Assembly: GCA_018398765.1 (NCBI GenBank)
Contig: JAHBMJ010004597.1
Span: 14,260-78,259, forward strand
Direction: 5' to 3'
DNA: 64,000 nucleotides
Source of the DNA: Chromera velia
Taxonomy: Eukaryota > Sar > Chromeraceae
Shown: positions 1 to 11,036 of the stretch, in pieces
How positions within the stretch are numbered: position 1 is the first letter of the stretch
How the letters are laid out: each line of letters begins with the position of its first letter
Program-made: the position numbers and the translations under genes
Notes under the pieces: generated by a model
What the model was told of the DNA's origin: nothing
What the model saw: only the letters and a program-made list of their open reading frames with translations
Database searches by the model: none

Positions 1-304
1 GGGGGGGGGGGGGGGGGTCTGAGTGCAGGTGAAGGGGGTGATCCGCAAGAGGCAGACGGAGACGGGGACGGGGAGGCGGGTCTCTGTTGTTTTGGGTCCT
101 GGATGCGGGCGCTCCTCTCTCTGAACCTCCCGCTAGACGGTTGGTGCATGGGTGGCTGTTGCCTGTCTTTCCCTCTTTCTTGTGCATTTCATCTGCGTGC
201 GTGAGAGAGGGTGGGGAGGGTTCCAGAAGGGGAAAGGACGTGCGCGGCTATTTTGGATAAGGGCGGTTCAATAAGGGCCATCGCGGGCTCAACTGGTTGA
301 TGTG

Positions 305-344
<40 letters not shown>

Positions 345-666
345 GCGTGTGCAGACTTTCATCAGGGCAAAACGCACACCCCCGAGGCGGGTCTATCCGA
401 AGAGGAGTAAGTAGAGCATGATTGGAGAAAGGAACAAAAGGGAAGAAGGGGTTCCTTCTCTATAGTCTTTTGTACCTGTTTTCAGTTTGGTTCTGAGCGA
501 AAGAGGGGCATTTAGAAACATGAAGCTCTCTTTTTGACTCCTTTCTTCCAAGTTTTTGTTGAAGTTTTCTTGCCCTTCTCCTTATTTCTCGGATTCTAAG
601 CTGCTTTTCCTTCCTTCTGTTTTCCTCCTTCTCTGTTCTCGCACTGACGGTCTGCCTCTCTCGCAG
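1..666. other. Window start: G homopolymer and GT repeat, no firm gene
   Basis: The window opens with 17 consecutive G residues, then an acceptor-like GTGCAG at 23-28. A 51-base open stretch (29-79) follows and ends at a GT; it could be an exon of the downstream gene, but nothing confirms it. A (GT)n microsatellite lies at about 307-339. The rest is mixed-composition DNA without a recognisable product. Confidence 0.4.
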
Positions 667-3374
667 CTCCCCTCTGTATGCGCCAAACACAATTCGAGAT
701 CTAATCAGAGACCGCAAACGGAAGAGAGAGAAGGTAGGTTCGAAGAAATCGGCATCCACCAATCTATCCATCCATCCATCCACCCATGCATCCATTCAAA
801 GAGAGAGACAGCGAGCGTTGAAGGAATAGACAGGACACAGGAAATGCAGTGAAGTGGCTGGTTGAATTGTCTGAATGCAGAAATTCGGAGATTCGTCTTT
901 CCATTCGCAGCTTCCTTTTTAGTTTTGTTTGTGCGCTTCTTCAGTGTTCTCGCGAGGTCGCTTGAGAGGGGAGCAAGCTCATCAATTCGAGAGCTGCTCA
1001 CGGTTACTCTCCAGTTTATGTTCTGAATTTCCCACAGCAAGATCACGCAACTCGAGAAGCAGGCCAGCAAGCAGACCCTTTGGTCTGTCTGGAGGTGTGA
1101 TGATGTGCTCAAGCCCTACAGAGTTTCCTTTCCCCTCGATCTGCGTTCTTCTTCGCTTCACCTCCTCCTTCCCCCCTCCTGTTATCTATCCCTCGATCGA
1201 TCAGGTCTCTCAAATGCTGGTCTTTGTTCGTGATGTGAGGGAGGGCACGACTCTCTGTGGAGGCATCGCTGTGCTCTGGGTGAGGCTCTCTGCATCTTCA
1301 TGAAGGATTGTCTGGACGCCTGGAGTTGTTGTTTCAGCATGTTCATTGACTGGAAGCAAGGAAGGAAGGAGGCAGGGACAATGAGGTTTGCTGGGGAGAA
1401 CTGACTGATGTCTGTACCGGAAAAGGTTGTATATCTTTTCAATTCGACACCTCACACGCATATGTACACAGTCCCACAAAAAGAGAAATGTGAAAGCAAC
1501 GAAAAGCAATCCTCTCCTTGTCAGTACTATCTCAGCTCTCCGTGTGGCCCACGCGACCCTCCTTCCAAATGCACACGACACCAATCGAGTTTCGAATGTA
1601 TTTATTGTCTTCTTCAATCTCCTTTCCCATGCATTCACGCACATGCAGTGAAAAGCTTTCCATTCTCCGCAAACCATCAATCCACTGCACTTACTTATTT
1701 ATGGCTGCAGGATCCGACGGGGCAAATGCCTGCGTGCGTGCATCCTGAGGTGGGGTGATGTCTCTTCTGCGCCGGTTATGGTGCTGCTTTTCGTTGGAGA
1801 CATCGTATCTGATAGGCAGGCAGGCAGGCAGGCAAACGGCAGCCGAAACAAAAGGGACAACCGTTTGAGTCGTTTCCGCACATCCGTCCTCGTCGGTCAT
1901 GGAAATTGTCTCGCATGGTGAGACTCATTCAGGAGCCTCTTCATGAATGACACTGATGGATCAACCGAGGAAACTCCCGGCGCGCATCATGTATGCACTC
2001 ATGCAGGTTGGCATCGGGAACGTGAACAGGCATCGCCAGAGAGGGGGCACTGCAAGGGGGTGGGCGGGTGCACGGCGTGTAGTGTCCGCGTCCCGTGTCC
2101 ACATCTCAAGGGGGTGCACTCTTCTACTCAAAGAGGTCGGTACGCAGGCAGGTTCTAGCTTGGAGGGATTCGTTCTTTCCTCCGACTCTTAATTGCTGTC
2201 TCCGGATGCACCAATTCCCTTCCCCCCTCCCTCCCTGCAGGTCTCTGTTGTGTGGGCAAAGTGGGGGGAGCCCTACTTGATTCTGAGCGAGAGCTCGATT
2301 GGAAAGGTCAGAAAAGGGAGGAGAGAAGGTAGAACAGGACGCGGGCATCCGATCTTCTAGTGAGAGAGTGATGGTAGATCGATCTGTTTGATCTCTTTCC
2401 GAGTCGGAAAGTGAACGCGTGATAGAGGGATGTTGACATTAGGAAAAGACCGGGATCATACTTTGAGACGGCAATTCAGATTTGTGTGATGACCCGGATG
2501 GGTTCATTCACTGGTCAACTCTCGAGACATGCAGTCTGCAGGGACTCTCTTTTCGACACCGCTACTGAATTCTTTCTGTCCATCGTCTTGTGTGTCTGCC
2601 TGTACGCACATGCCTGATTTCTATGCGTATCCTTGTTTTTTTATTTCGTCGTTTTCTGCTGTCTGTGCTCAGGTTTTCCCACCTGAAGAACGCTCACCGC
2701 TTCTGCTTGATGACTTCGCCGCACGGATTGAGGGAGTTACAGGGAGAGGGGGGGAGGGGGGGAGAATGCCTGAAGGAGAAGTCGACAGGGGAGCGCCCTT
2801 GTCGTTTTCAGGGGGGGGCTTTGGTTCTGGTTTTGTTGTTGGCGTCTCCGACTCTTTGGGGTTTGATGAAGGGGGGGGGGTGGAGCGGGAGGAACGAGAG
2901 GAGGCAGCAGAAATCGAAGGCGGGCATGCAGAGGGAGTGTCTCTATCTGATGGCGGTGGAGGACCTGTCGAACAGGGGGGGGGCGATGAGAGACGCGGAG
3001 TGCTTGATGCCTTCGGAGGAGACGCCTTTGCTGGAAGATCTTTGGAGAGCGGGGATGTCACGGATACTCCTCTGGTTGGAAGACTTTGCTCGTTGACGGG
3101 AAGGGACAGGATGTTCGAGAATGGGGAGTTGGGGAGGGAAGAGGAGAGCGTGTCTGCGAAAGATCCACACTTGGGAATTGAAGTCAGTGAGGACGAAGCT
3201 GAACGGCCTCAGTTGGACCTTGCGGTTTTGGGTGGGAGCCAGGCAGAAAGTCAAGATGGGCCAGAGGCAACTTTTAGAGGGGTAACTTCTCAGGGGACGG
3301 CTTTTGGGGAAATGAAATCAGAGGGGGGAGACTCGGATGGTCTCGAAGATGAAGAAGACTTTTTTGCGATTTGA
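667..3374 (+). CDS. 3' part of an unrecognised multi-exon gene
   Basis: I do not recognise this protein. Three stretches look like exons by splice signals and protein texture. Exon 667-733 (acceptor CGCAG, donor GTAGGT) reads LYAPNTIRDLIRDRKRKREK. Exon 2241-2306 (acceptor CTGCAG, donor GTCAGA) reads VSVVWAKWGEPYLILSESS and on. The terminal exon is 2672-3374, beginning VFPPEERSPLLLDDFAARIE and ending at TGA. The last two join in phase 0. A possible exon at 1042-1082 would continue the basic, coiled-coil-like segment. The terminal exon of about 234 codons is mostly low-complexity, rich in Gly, Glu, Ser and Asp, and probably disordered with an acidic C-terminus (DEEDFFAI). The first exons lie in or before the window start. 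The terminal exon and 2241-2306 are fairly secure; the connection to 667-733 is inferred. Confidence 0.5.
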
Positions 3375-3754
3375 TGTTTGAAATCTCATTACGTAGAATC
3401 CCTGCTGGCATGACCTTGTTTCTTACTTTTTATTCTGTTCATAATGTGCGGAAATTTTAGCGAATTATATTTGAAAAGAATGCATTGATGATTAACCAGT
3501 AAACTGTAGTAATCCCACTGCCACTCACTGGTTCTTCTTAGTCATTTTATAATAAGACCCTTGGTTACATTTTTTGAGCCGTGGCTAGTCGCACTAGTTA
3601 TAAACTTGAAACTGCTAGTAACTGCTAGCAAAACTACCTGTGGAATTAACTTTAATAATAATATATAAAAATCAATGTATTGCAACAGTGACTTATAACT
3701 TGAAATACCAGGCATCATACAAATTGATGCAACTTATATAATGCAACTTTCAAA
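3375..3754. other. AT-rich intergenic DNA
   Basis: AT-rich sequence downstream of the first gene; no ORF or RNA gene seen. Bases 3747-3754 (CTTTCAAA) form the left target-site duplication of the element that follows. Confidence 0.6.
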
Positions 3755-4096
3755 CTAGGCCTGGATTCAATATATATTATATTTCAGACAAAAAGCCAGT
3801 ATAATAAAATATAATATAATATAATATAAACTTGATGTCATATGGGAGCTAGTATGGGACTAGGTATGGGAGGATGAAGATTAGGATAAGATTAGGTTGA
3901 AGGAAATGAGTTAGAGAATGATGATCCAGCCTGCAAAATCGGATGATAACGCGTCTCTTTGGTTGATGAGGCGGTTTTTGAAAAGGATTCAGTGAAAATT
4001 TATATAGATATTATATATCATACTATATTATATTTATATTGTTATATTAGAAAAACTCTAAAGATATATATAGGTATATATTGAATCCAGGCCTAG
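3755..4096. mobile_element. 342-bp MITE-like element with TIRs and an 8-bp TSD
   Basis: Both ends carry the inverted repeat CTAGGCCTGGATTCAATATA (left from 3755, right ending at 4096). Immediately outside, CTTTCAAA occurs directly repeated at 3747-3754 and 4097-4104. An 8-bp duplication is characteristic of hAT-superfamily elements. At 342 bp with no ORF this is a non-autonomous miniature element. The interior is AT-rich with short TATA-like runs. The perfect TSD and well-matched TIRs suggest a fairly recent insertion. Assignment to hAT rests only on TSD length. Confidence 0.8.
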
Positions 4097-4104
4097 CTTT
4101 CAAA

Positions 4105-4563
4105 ACTATGGGCGGTTTCAAAAAGAAAATATTTTCATTTTTTTGGAGTCAAATTCGGATCGGCGGACTATATTTCAGGTATTCAGAGGTCGATGTTCCT
4201 TTTTATTTTGTTTTTTAATTTAAACAATGTTTAGATCAATGTTTTTTTATAAGTGACCACAATGTTTTTATTAACTTTTAAATAACTTTTTAAGTCATAA
4301 CTTTTTAGAATTTTAGTTTACACAAACATCAATCAATCATTCAGACTCGGAAATGTTATTGCAACTTCCTAGGCAACTTCTGTTATGACAGTGACCGTAA
4401 CAGTGGAGAACCCTAAGAGCTCCACCTCAAATCCTACATGAGGCTACATCAAATATCAAATATTTGAGCTCAGCTAGGCTTGAAGCTCAAAACAAATCAA
4501 ATCAAATCAAACATGGTCACTAGATATAATATAAAAATATGTATTGAAACCACGCCTAGGTAG
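4105..4563. other. AT-rich intergenic DNA with a possible decayed TIR end
   Basis: No gene seen. The stretch ends near 4543-4560 with TATTGAAACCACGCCTAG, which resembles the right TIR of the 3755-4096 element with mismatches and may be the remnant end of a related copy. Confidence 0.4.
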
Positions 4564-4565
4564 GA

Positions 4566-4596
<31 letters not shown>

Positions 4597-4704
4597 TCAC
4601 TCACTCACTCACACACACACTCACACACTCACTCACTCACTCACTCACTCACTCACTCACTCACACTGGCACACACACACACAGACACACATAGACAGAC
4701 AGAC

Positions 4705-4770
<66 letters not shown>

Positions 4771-4790
4771 ACACACACACATACATACAG
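4564..4790. repeat. Compound microsatellite (AC)n/(TCAC)n/(GACA)n
   Basis: Successive tracts of AC dinucleotides, TCAC tetranucleotides and GACA tetranucleotides, returning to AC. ORFs across it on either strand are repeat artefacts (Thr-His or Cys-Val runs). Confidence 0.95.
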
Positions 4791-5126
4791 AGCACTTTGA
4801 AAGTGGGGTGAGGGTCAGAAAGATGGGGGAAAGAAAAAGACGCCGCTGAGCAACATGGATCTGAAAAAAATAAGGAGGGACGCTTGCATGGAAATGACGA
4901 CTGAACGACAAACAAAGACAACCAGCAAGCCAAAAAGAGAAAAAGAAAAATGCGGCGGCAGCAATGATCTGCATGACTTCATCTCAGCACTCATTATTCA
5001 TATACAGAGAAGGCAAGTTCGTTTGTTCGTCTGCGAAGTATGCTTTCGTGTACGCCGATTTCATACTCTCTTGCAGCCAGCTCAATCCGAAATACCTGTG
5101 CGTGACTCATTGCCCTCCCTCTTCAG

Positions 5127-5268
5127 GCTTTTGATCAGCGGATTGATGGAGACGGAGATGGAAAAAGTCATCCGCTCTGGACAGACGCTTTCAATGCACC
5201 ACTGCCAGTTCTTTCTCTACCAGATTCTCCGGGGAGTCAAGTTTCTCCACACAGCGAACATCATGCAC
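5127..5268 (+). pseudogene. Orphan MAP-kinase exon (kinase subdomains V-VIa), relic
   Basis: After an acceptor-like CTTCAG, the frame reads LISGLMETEMEKVIRSGQ, then HHCQFFLYQILRGVKFLH and TANIMH. This matches the MAPK pattern 'ELM(E/D)T(D/E)L..VIRSGQ.L...H(C)Q.FLYQ(I)LRG(L)K..H(S)AN(V/I)MHRDLKP'. The catalytic HRDLKP that should follow MH is not in frame. Instead the sequence reads IAQRPRQ, and a short insertion resembling duplicated 'GCAC' separates MH from an SDL-like HRD remnant in the next frame. No upstream ATP-binding Gly loop or downstream DFG/TXY segment was found nearby. It is therefore a single dispersed kinase exon, probably from a partial duplication. A functional exon of a large gene with an odd splice site is less likely. 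Confidence 0.7.
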
Positions 5269-5323
5269 ATTGCACAGCGACCTCGTCAGTTGCCGTCGCC
5301 CCCCCTCTTTTTGACTTTGAGCC

Positions 5324-5889
5324 TCATCCCTCTTTCGTTCGCTTTGTCGCTGTTTCCCTCTCGCGCTCTTCCGACCGTTCCGATAGAAACAACTCCGTCC
5401 GCGCTGAGCCTGTTTTTTTCTGCGTTCCAAGGAATCCTTTTTGAAATTCCTGTACAGCGATATTTCTCAGCTCCGTATTGTTCTTTGCGTCCGCCAGTTT
5501 GTACAGATTCATGGCCAGCTCTATGTCCACCTTGGCCAGCTCTAGGTACAGCTTCTTCTCTTCCAGGCGGTGAGTGCCTGTGTCTGCATTGTACTTGACA
5601 CCGGCTGCAAAAGCTCCGACCAGAGCTGTGAAAGGTCCAAAAAAATACGTTGTGTAGAATTGAGCCCTTTCGGACAGCGCAAAACCGGATCTCGGAACAA
5701 TCTGCGCAGTCAGTTTCATCGGATCGTTTAAGGGGGTCCCAAAACTGAGCGGAACGCTGTTTCCTGATTCATTAATAGAAGATTTCAGCTTGCTTGGCTT
5801 TAGCATTTACTGCCGAAATCTTCATAGACTTTCTTTGCAAGATCATAGACCAAGCTTCCCTTCGACAATGTGTAGGACTTCTCCAAGTT
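5324..5889 (-). CDS. Unknown small protein, 3' exons, with a 47-nt intron
   Basis: I do not recognise the family. On the minus strand an exon at 5889-5811 (acceptor GCAGCAG) reads NLEKSYTLSKGSLVYDLAKK then VYEDFG. It joins in phase 1 across a 47-nt intron (5810-5764; GTAAAT...ATCAG, with a branch-point-like TATTAAT inside) to 5763-5324. That exon reads RNSVPLSFGTPLNDPMKLTA, then a possible membrane or hydrophobic segment YFFGPFTALVGAFAAGVKY, then an amphipathic helical part (ELAKVDIELAMNLYKLADAK), a basic/acidic tail and TGA at 5324-5326. Without the intron the upstream frame stops at once, so the splice is needed. The 5' exon(s) lie above 5889 and were not found. The gene end abuts the MAPK relic on the other strand. 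Confidence 0.5.
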
Positions 5890-7167
5890 CTGCTGCGAGC
5901 CAGATGGAGTGGGGAATTTCAGAAAGACATGGTGAGTGACTGTGTCACCAAAGAGAAAACAGCAGAAAGCTTTGAGCAGCATCCTGCGTTTTCCTGAGCT
6001 GCACAGAAAAGACAAGCAGGAGCACGATTCCGGTCCAGGGACGGAGAAGTCTTATACAAGAGGAGACAGGAGTAGACGGGGGGTGAAGGCGGTCTGATGA
6101 GATGCGAACCAAACAGAAAGTAATGGGGCCACGTACACAGACATGGAAGGTGACGGAATGCTCTGGCTGCCACTGAGATAGGAGGTACCGAAACTTGTCC
6201 GAAAGGCGCTTTGTCTTCGTTACTATATATTGAATCGACTGACCTTCAGCAGTGGCTCAGTCTGCTTCTGACATGGTTATGTTCACGAAGGTTTGTACGA
6301 GTCCTGAGAACTCAGCTTCATATAGCGAAGACTCTCTTTAGTGTCTCTCCGGTCCTGTATCTGGTCGGTATGCATCCTACCTAGCTCGCGCGAAGAAGGT
6401 GTATGCGTGACGTTTTGTATGAATATGCACCAACGACGGGGTCGCGGAGACGGGGTTGCATCGCCTCAAATTGCATGCCTTTAGCTGAATTTCGAGCCCA
6501 TGCATGCATGCATGCATACGCGGCACAAGTTTTTTAAGTGCCCCACATGTGCCCCACGCTACGCTTTCCGGGGCCACAAGTGACTGCATGTGCTGTCCTG
6601 TTATATACTTTTCTACACTTTTCTATCTAGCTGGCTCGCGATCCACTGATGGCTCACAGTGCCTCACACTGATGAGTGTAAGTGAAAAAAAACGAGGTTT
6701 CAGAATTCAAAGTGTCCGTTTTTGCCAGTTCAGGGTTCCAAGCCGCCTCTACGTTGAGTGAGACCGTCTGATCGACGGATACGCTTCTCCAGTTCCTTTT
6801 TGCTAAAGGGCTGCTAGGAGAGGTGGTTTGTTCTCTCCATTTTCAGTTTTCTAAGTGTTTGGTGGGCTGTCTCTGTGATTCTCTGCTCAAAAGCTCTTTT
6901 TTCATTTTGCATCTGTCGGCTTCCTCTTGAAGAGACGGCTTGGAAGAACGGAGACAGGTACGAAGCTTCGCACCCCATCCTGCCACAATGCTTCGCCCGG
7001 TCCTCTTCTTTTTTTCCCGCTGTTCCATCACAAAATTGCAGCACACTTCTTACATGTTTCTTGCAGACGCGCCAGGACAAGTCTGATAACTTCTTGTCCG
7101 TATCCCTGGACAGTTCAGTAAGTTGGCTGAGAAGGAGCCTGAGACGGAGACAGCAGCATCTGCAGAC
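5890..7167. other. Intergenic / 5' flank of the SAMHD1-like gene
   Basis: Holds the unlocated 5' part of the small minus-strand gene and the upstream region of the SAMHD1-like gene. A (TGCA)n run lies near 6499-6517. No convincing ORF or TATA-like promoter could be assigned. Confidence 0.4.
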
Positions 7168-10100
7168 ATGTCCTCCTCTTCTGCTTCTCCCACACCCGCC
7201 ACATCTGAAGGGAACATCTATCTGGAGAAGGAGCCCATAGAGAGCTTCCTTCAGAGACACGGGCTCGAGAGAATTCTCCCGCAGTTCAAAGCACAGGCGG
7301 CCGATACCGTCTTGTACCTGAAGTATCTGAAGACGATTGACAAGAGAGTCAGTGCCGGTTTCTTTCCACCGTATTTTTGATCTTCTCTGCTTAAGTTTTA
7401 TTCAAATTATCTGACTCGGCGCTCATTATTATTGGCTGCTCTCGATCGTTCCTTGATTCTGGAAGGATCACTCAGCATACATCCCGTCTCGCTCCGAAGT
7501 CTGTGAACTTCCGCTTTACCTCGTGAAAGTGTGCTGCTTGCCTCGCTGCAGTTGTAAACGAAGAAGGTGCGAGCACATCAAAATTAGTTTTCCTTCCAAT
7601 TTCCGGGTCCAGTTTTTGGTGCTGTGCATGCGCAACTCGACAGAGGCCGATTCACACATCCGTGTCCATTGCTGTTTTGTGTGTCTCTTCTTCGACAGCT
7701 AGAACGTCCCTCTCTTCTCTCCTTTCTTCAGAAGGTTCCATGCTTGGTGAATGTGTGTGAAGACTTGAGAGTACCCTCCAGAAGAATGATCATCTTGTCA
7801 TGATATTAGCATTGTTGAGTGTGTTGCAGAAGCTGGGCATAACAAATGAGGAATTTGATCAGGTCGTCGCAGCCATCGCAAAGGACGCCAAGAACGTACC
7901 AGAGGGACACGAGGTCTTCTTCTTCCTGGAGGAGACGGGACTCGGTCAGTAGGCCTGGGTCTTTTCTGTGTGTGTTGCTTGGTTGCTTGATTGATGTGCA
8001 GTATTTGTGTGTAGCAGAAGGCCCACTCAGCTTTCGAATCTTTCTTTTCTTCACATTTGTGTTGCCCTGTTACCTTCTCTTCTCCCCCTGACATAAATTG
8101 AGTCAACCTGACCCGAGAGAGAGCACTTACAACTGACAGAGAAGAAGCCCCGGATCCCTTCTGTCCATTCTTTTTTTCCACCCTGGCTGCCTGCCTCCCT
8201 CCATTTCTGGTTAATGGCAGAGAAAACGATTCCCGTGGTGGTGGAGAGAGAGGGTGTAAAGCGGCTGATCGATTTGCGGGACCTGTGTGGGAACACCAAG
8301 TGGGTAGAGAGTCTGGACTTAGGGGCGTTCCTCAAGGCCCGCCTGGTGCATGAGGTTTTTAATGCGATCGAACCGGAGTCATCCGACAGGACCACGAAGA
8401 ATATTCTCGACCCGGTGAGTTAGTTGTTCCTCGACAGAAAAAAGATTCAATCAATCAGTGATTTCTTCTCTCCTCCTGTGCATTCCTCCATGCACGTTCG
8501 GCTATGCTGCCGATGCCTCTGTGTCTTCTTTGCTGTTGCCTGGCGAATCTTTCGCTCGCGCTTCTCCCACAGTTTCAGGCACTGCTGATCCCGCACGCCC
8601 CCTCCTGCTTCCCCATTCCCACACCGACAAGCCACACAAGACACTCACTCGGGAAACTCGGTTGCATTGGCAGAAATGGGCAGAGTAGCAATGCTCTGAG
8701 ACAGAGATGATAAGAACATGAGCACGCAGCCGCCTGTTTTACATCTGCACGCACAATCTTGAGAGAGATTGCCTGCATGCTCCATCCATCTATCCATCCA
8801 TCCATCCATCCATCTGTCTTGAAATCCATCCAACCATGACGGATGCATCCGATACAAAGGCGAAGAACTTAATCGTGTAAATCAATAAACTTTCCCTCTT
8901 TGTTGTCTAATTGATGACCTGACCACACACGCAGGTGCATGGCCTCATGAAGTTGGACCTCCATCTTTTCCCTGTGATTGACTCCAGAGCCTTCCAGCGT
9001 CTCAGAGGTCAGTGGGTGTCGCAGCAGGGGTGAATGAAATAAATTCATGAAAAGAATGAAGGAAGGCAAGAGACCCAAATGAATGCGCGGAGAGGAGTAT
9101 GACTGACAACATCAACAATCAAAGAAGAAGATGCACAAACGGAGGGCCATTGGAGTAACTAACGGGCGGAGAAATATTACAGGATGTCAGACAGACCAAT
9201 TGGAGGAGTGAATGCGAAAGGGGAGAGGAGGCTTCTTTCTTGCCTTTTTCGTTTCCTTTTCATCTCTTCCTTCGGTCACCTCCTCCCTTCCTTCCAAGTT
9301 TAACCCTTCCCTTCAACCGATGAACCTGTGAGAGCAGAGTTGCGACAACTCGGCGCTTGCCGTTATGTGTTTCCGGGGGCAAACCACACTCGGTTTGAGC
9401 ACTCCCTGGGCGTCTCCTACCTTGCACGGGAACTCTTTGACAACCTTTGCAGGTGAGGGAAGGGCCACTGAGGCATGCAGGGAGTGAGTAATAGAGTTTA
9501 ATCTGGTCTGTTTGCAGGTGTTTCTGCATGGATACCCGACTCCATGTGCGTGTTCATTCACGTAGGGGCTCTGTGCCTGAGGAAAAGACTGAGAGAGACC
9601 CACCCGGCCCTGAGAGTTTTCTGTCGTTTCTTGTCTGCTTCCTTTCCTTCCTCTCTTCTCTCTTCCTGGTGTTTCTTTCCTCTTTGTTGCTCTCTTCCGA
9701 TACTGTCATCTCCTCCCCTTTCCTCATTCGCCTATCCGCTCACACGCTCACAGGAAACTCCGGATAAGCTCAAACGATCCTGAGTGCCGTCTGTATAGGC
9801 GCGCCGTCTCCTTCGCAGGGCTGATGCACGACCTCGGTCACGGGCCCTTTAGGTCTGTCAGCTGGGGTGGGGTTGAGTGAGTCAAGTAGAGTGCCCGGAC
9901 TGAAGGAAAGCCACATTGGGTCACTTTGAAGAAACGAACGACTGGGATGGTATTGGAAAAAAAGAGGATTCTTCTCAGTGCTTTCTCGATTGCTCCCAGA
10001 ACCTCATCGACTGTCAAAGTGTTCAAACTGACGAAATTGATCGATGCGCGATGACACAAAAGAATCTTTCCGTGTCTCTGCGTGGGATGTCGAAGACTGT

Positions 10101-10961
10101 TTCCCATTTTCGCGATGTTCAGCATTCAAATAAATGTGTGTGTGTGGAGGGAAGGGGGGTGAATCTTCCTCGGAGCGGAGGAAACACTTTTGACAGAGAA
10201 AGCCTGAGGTCCACCTACCTTCGTGTCCTGCTGCCTGCGTGCTTGCAGCCACACCTTTGAATACGCGTTTGTAAACTCTTTGAAACGTTAGTCAGTGAGT
10301 CAGTCAGTCCGGCTCTGAGTCGTTTTGTCAGTCAGTGAGTGGATGCGGCCAGACAGTCAGTGTTCTCTTTTCCTCGAGTCGAGTGGGGTCAATCTGAGCT
10401 CTTTGGTAGGTATGTTATTGTCCTGGCAATCGTTCTCTCGGCATAAGATCATTCTGGGATTTCTGCATCTGTAATTTTGTTTCCTTACCTTACTCTGTGC
10501 TTTCCTGTTTGTGCCTTCCGCGTTCCATGTACACACACCTTCTCTGTCTTCCCTTTTCTTGCTCTCTCTTCCTGTCTCTTTCTGCTTGTCCGTCTGTCTG
10601 CCTGTCTGCCCAGACGGTCTGCCAGCTTGTCTGCTGTGTACGTAAAAACAAGAAGAGAAAAATATGCAGGCTGGTTGTCGGGTGCTGGCCCTTTCTCATT
10701 TTCGGAAGTTCAAACAGATGGTCGCGTGAGTGCTTTCAAGAGTGGCCCCAGTCAAGTCATTGGGTGAACGATCGAGACAAAGCGTGTAACGGTAAAGTGA
10801 GGGACCCCGCCCGATCATGCGTGCGTGCGTGAGTGAGTGCAGCCGATGCCGGGTGGGAACACGAGACGATGAGCATGGGACTCGTCGATCTGGTCTTCGA
10901 CACCGCGGAGGGAATTCCAGATGCAGATGTGAGCCTCTCTCTCTGTCTCTGTCTCTGTCTT

Positions 10962-11036
<75 letters not shown>

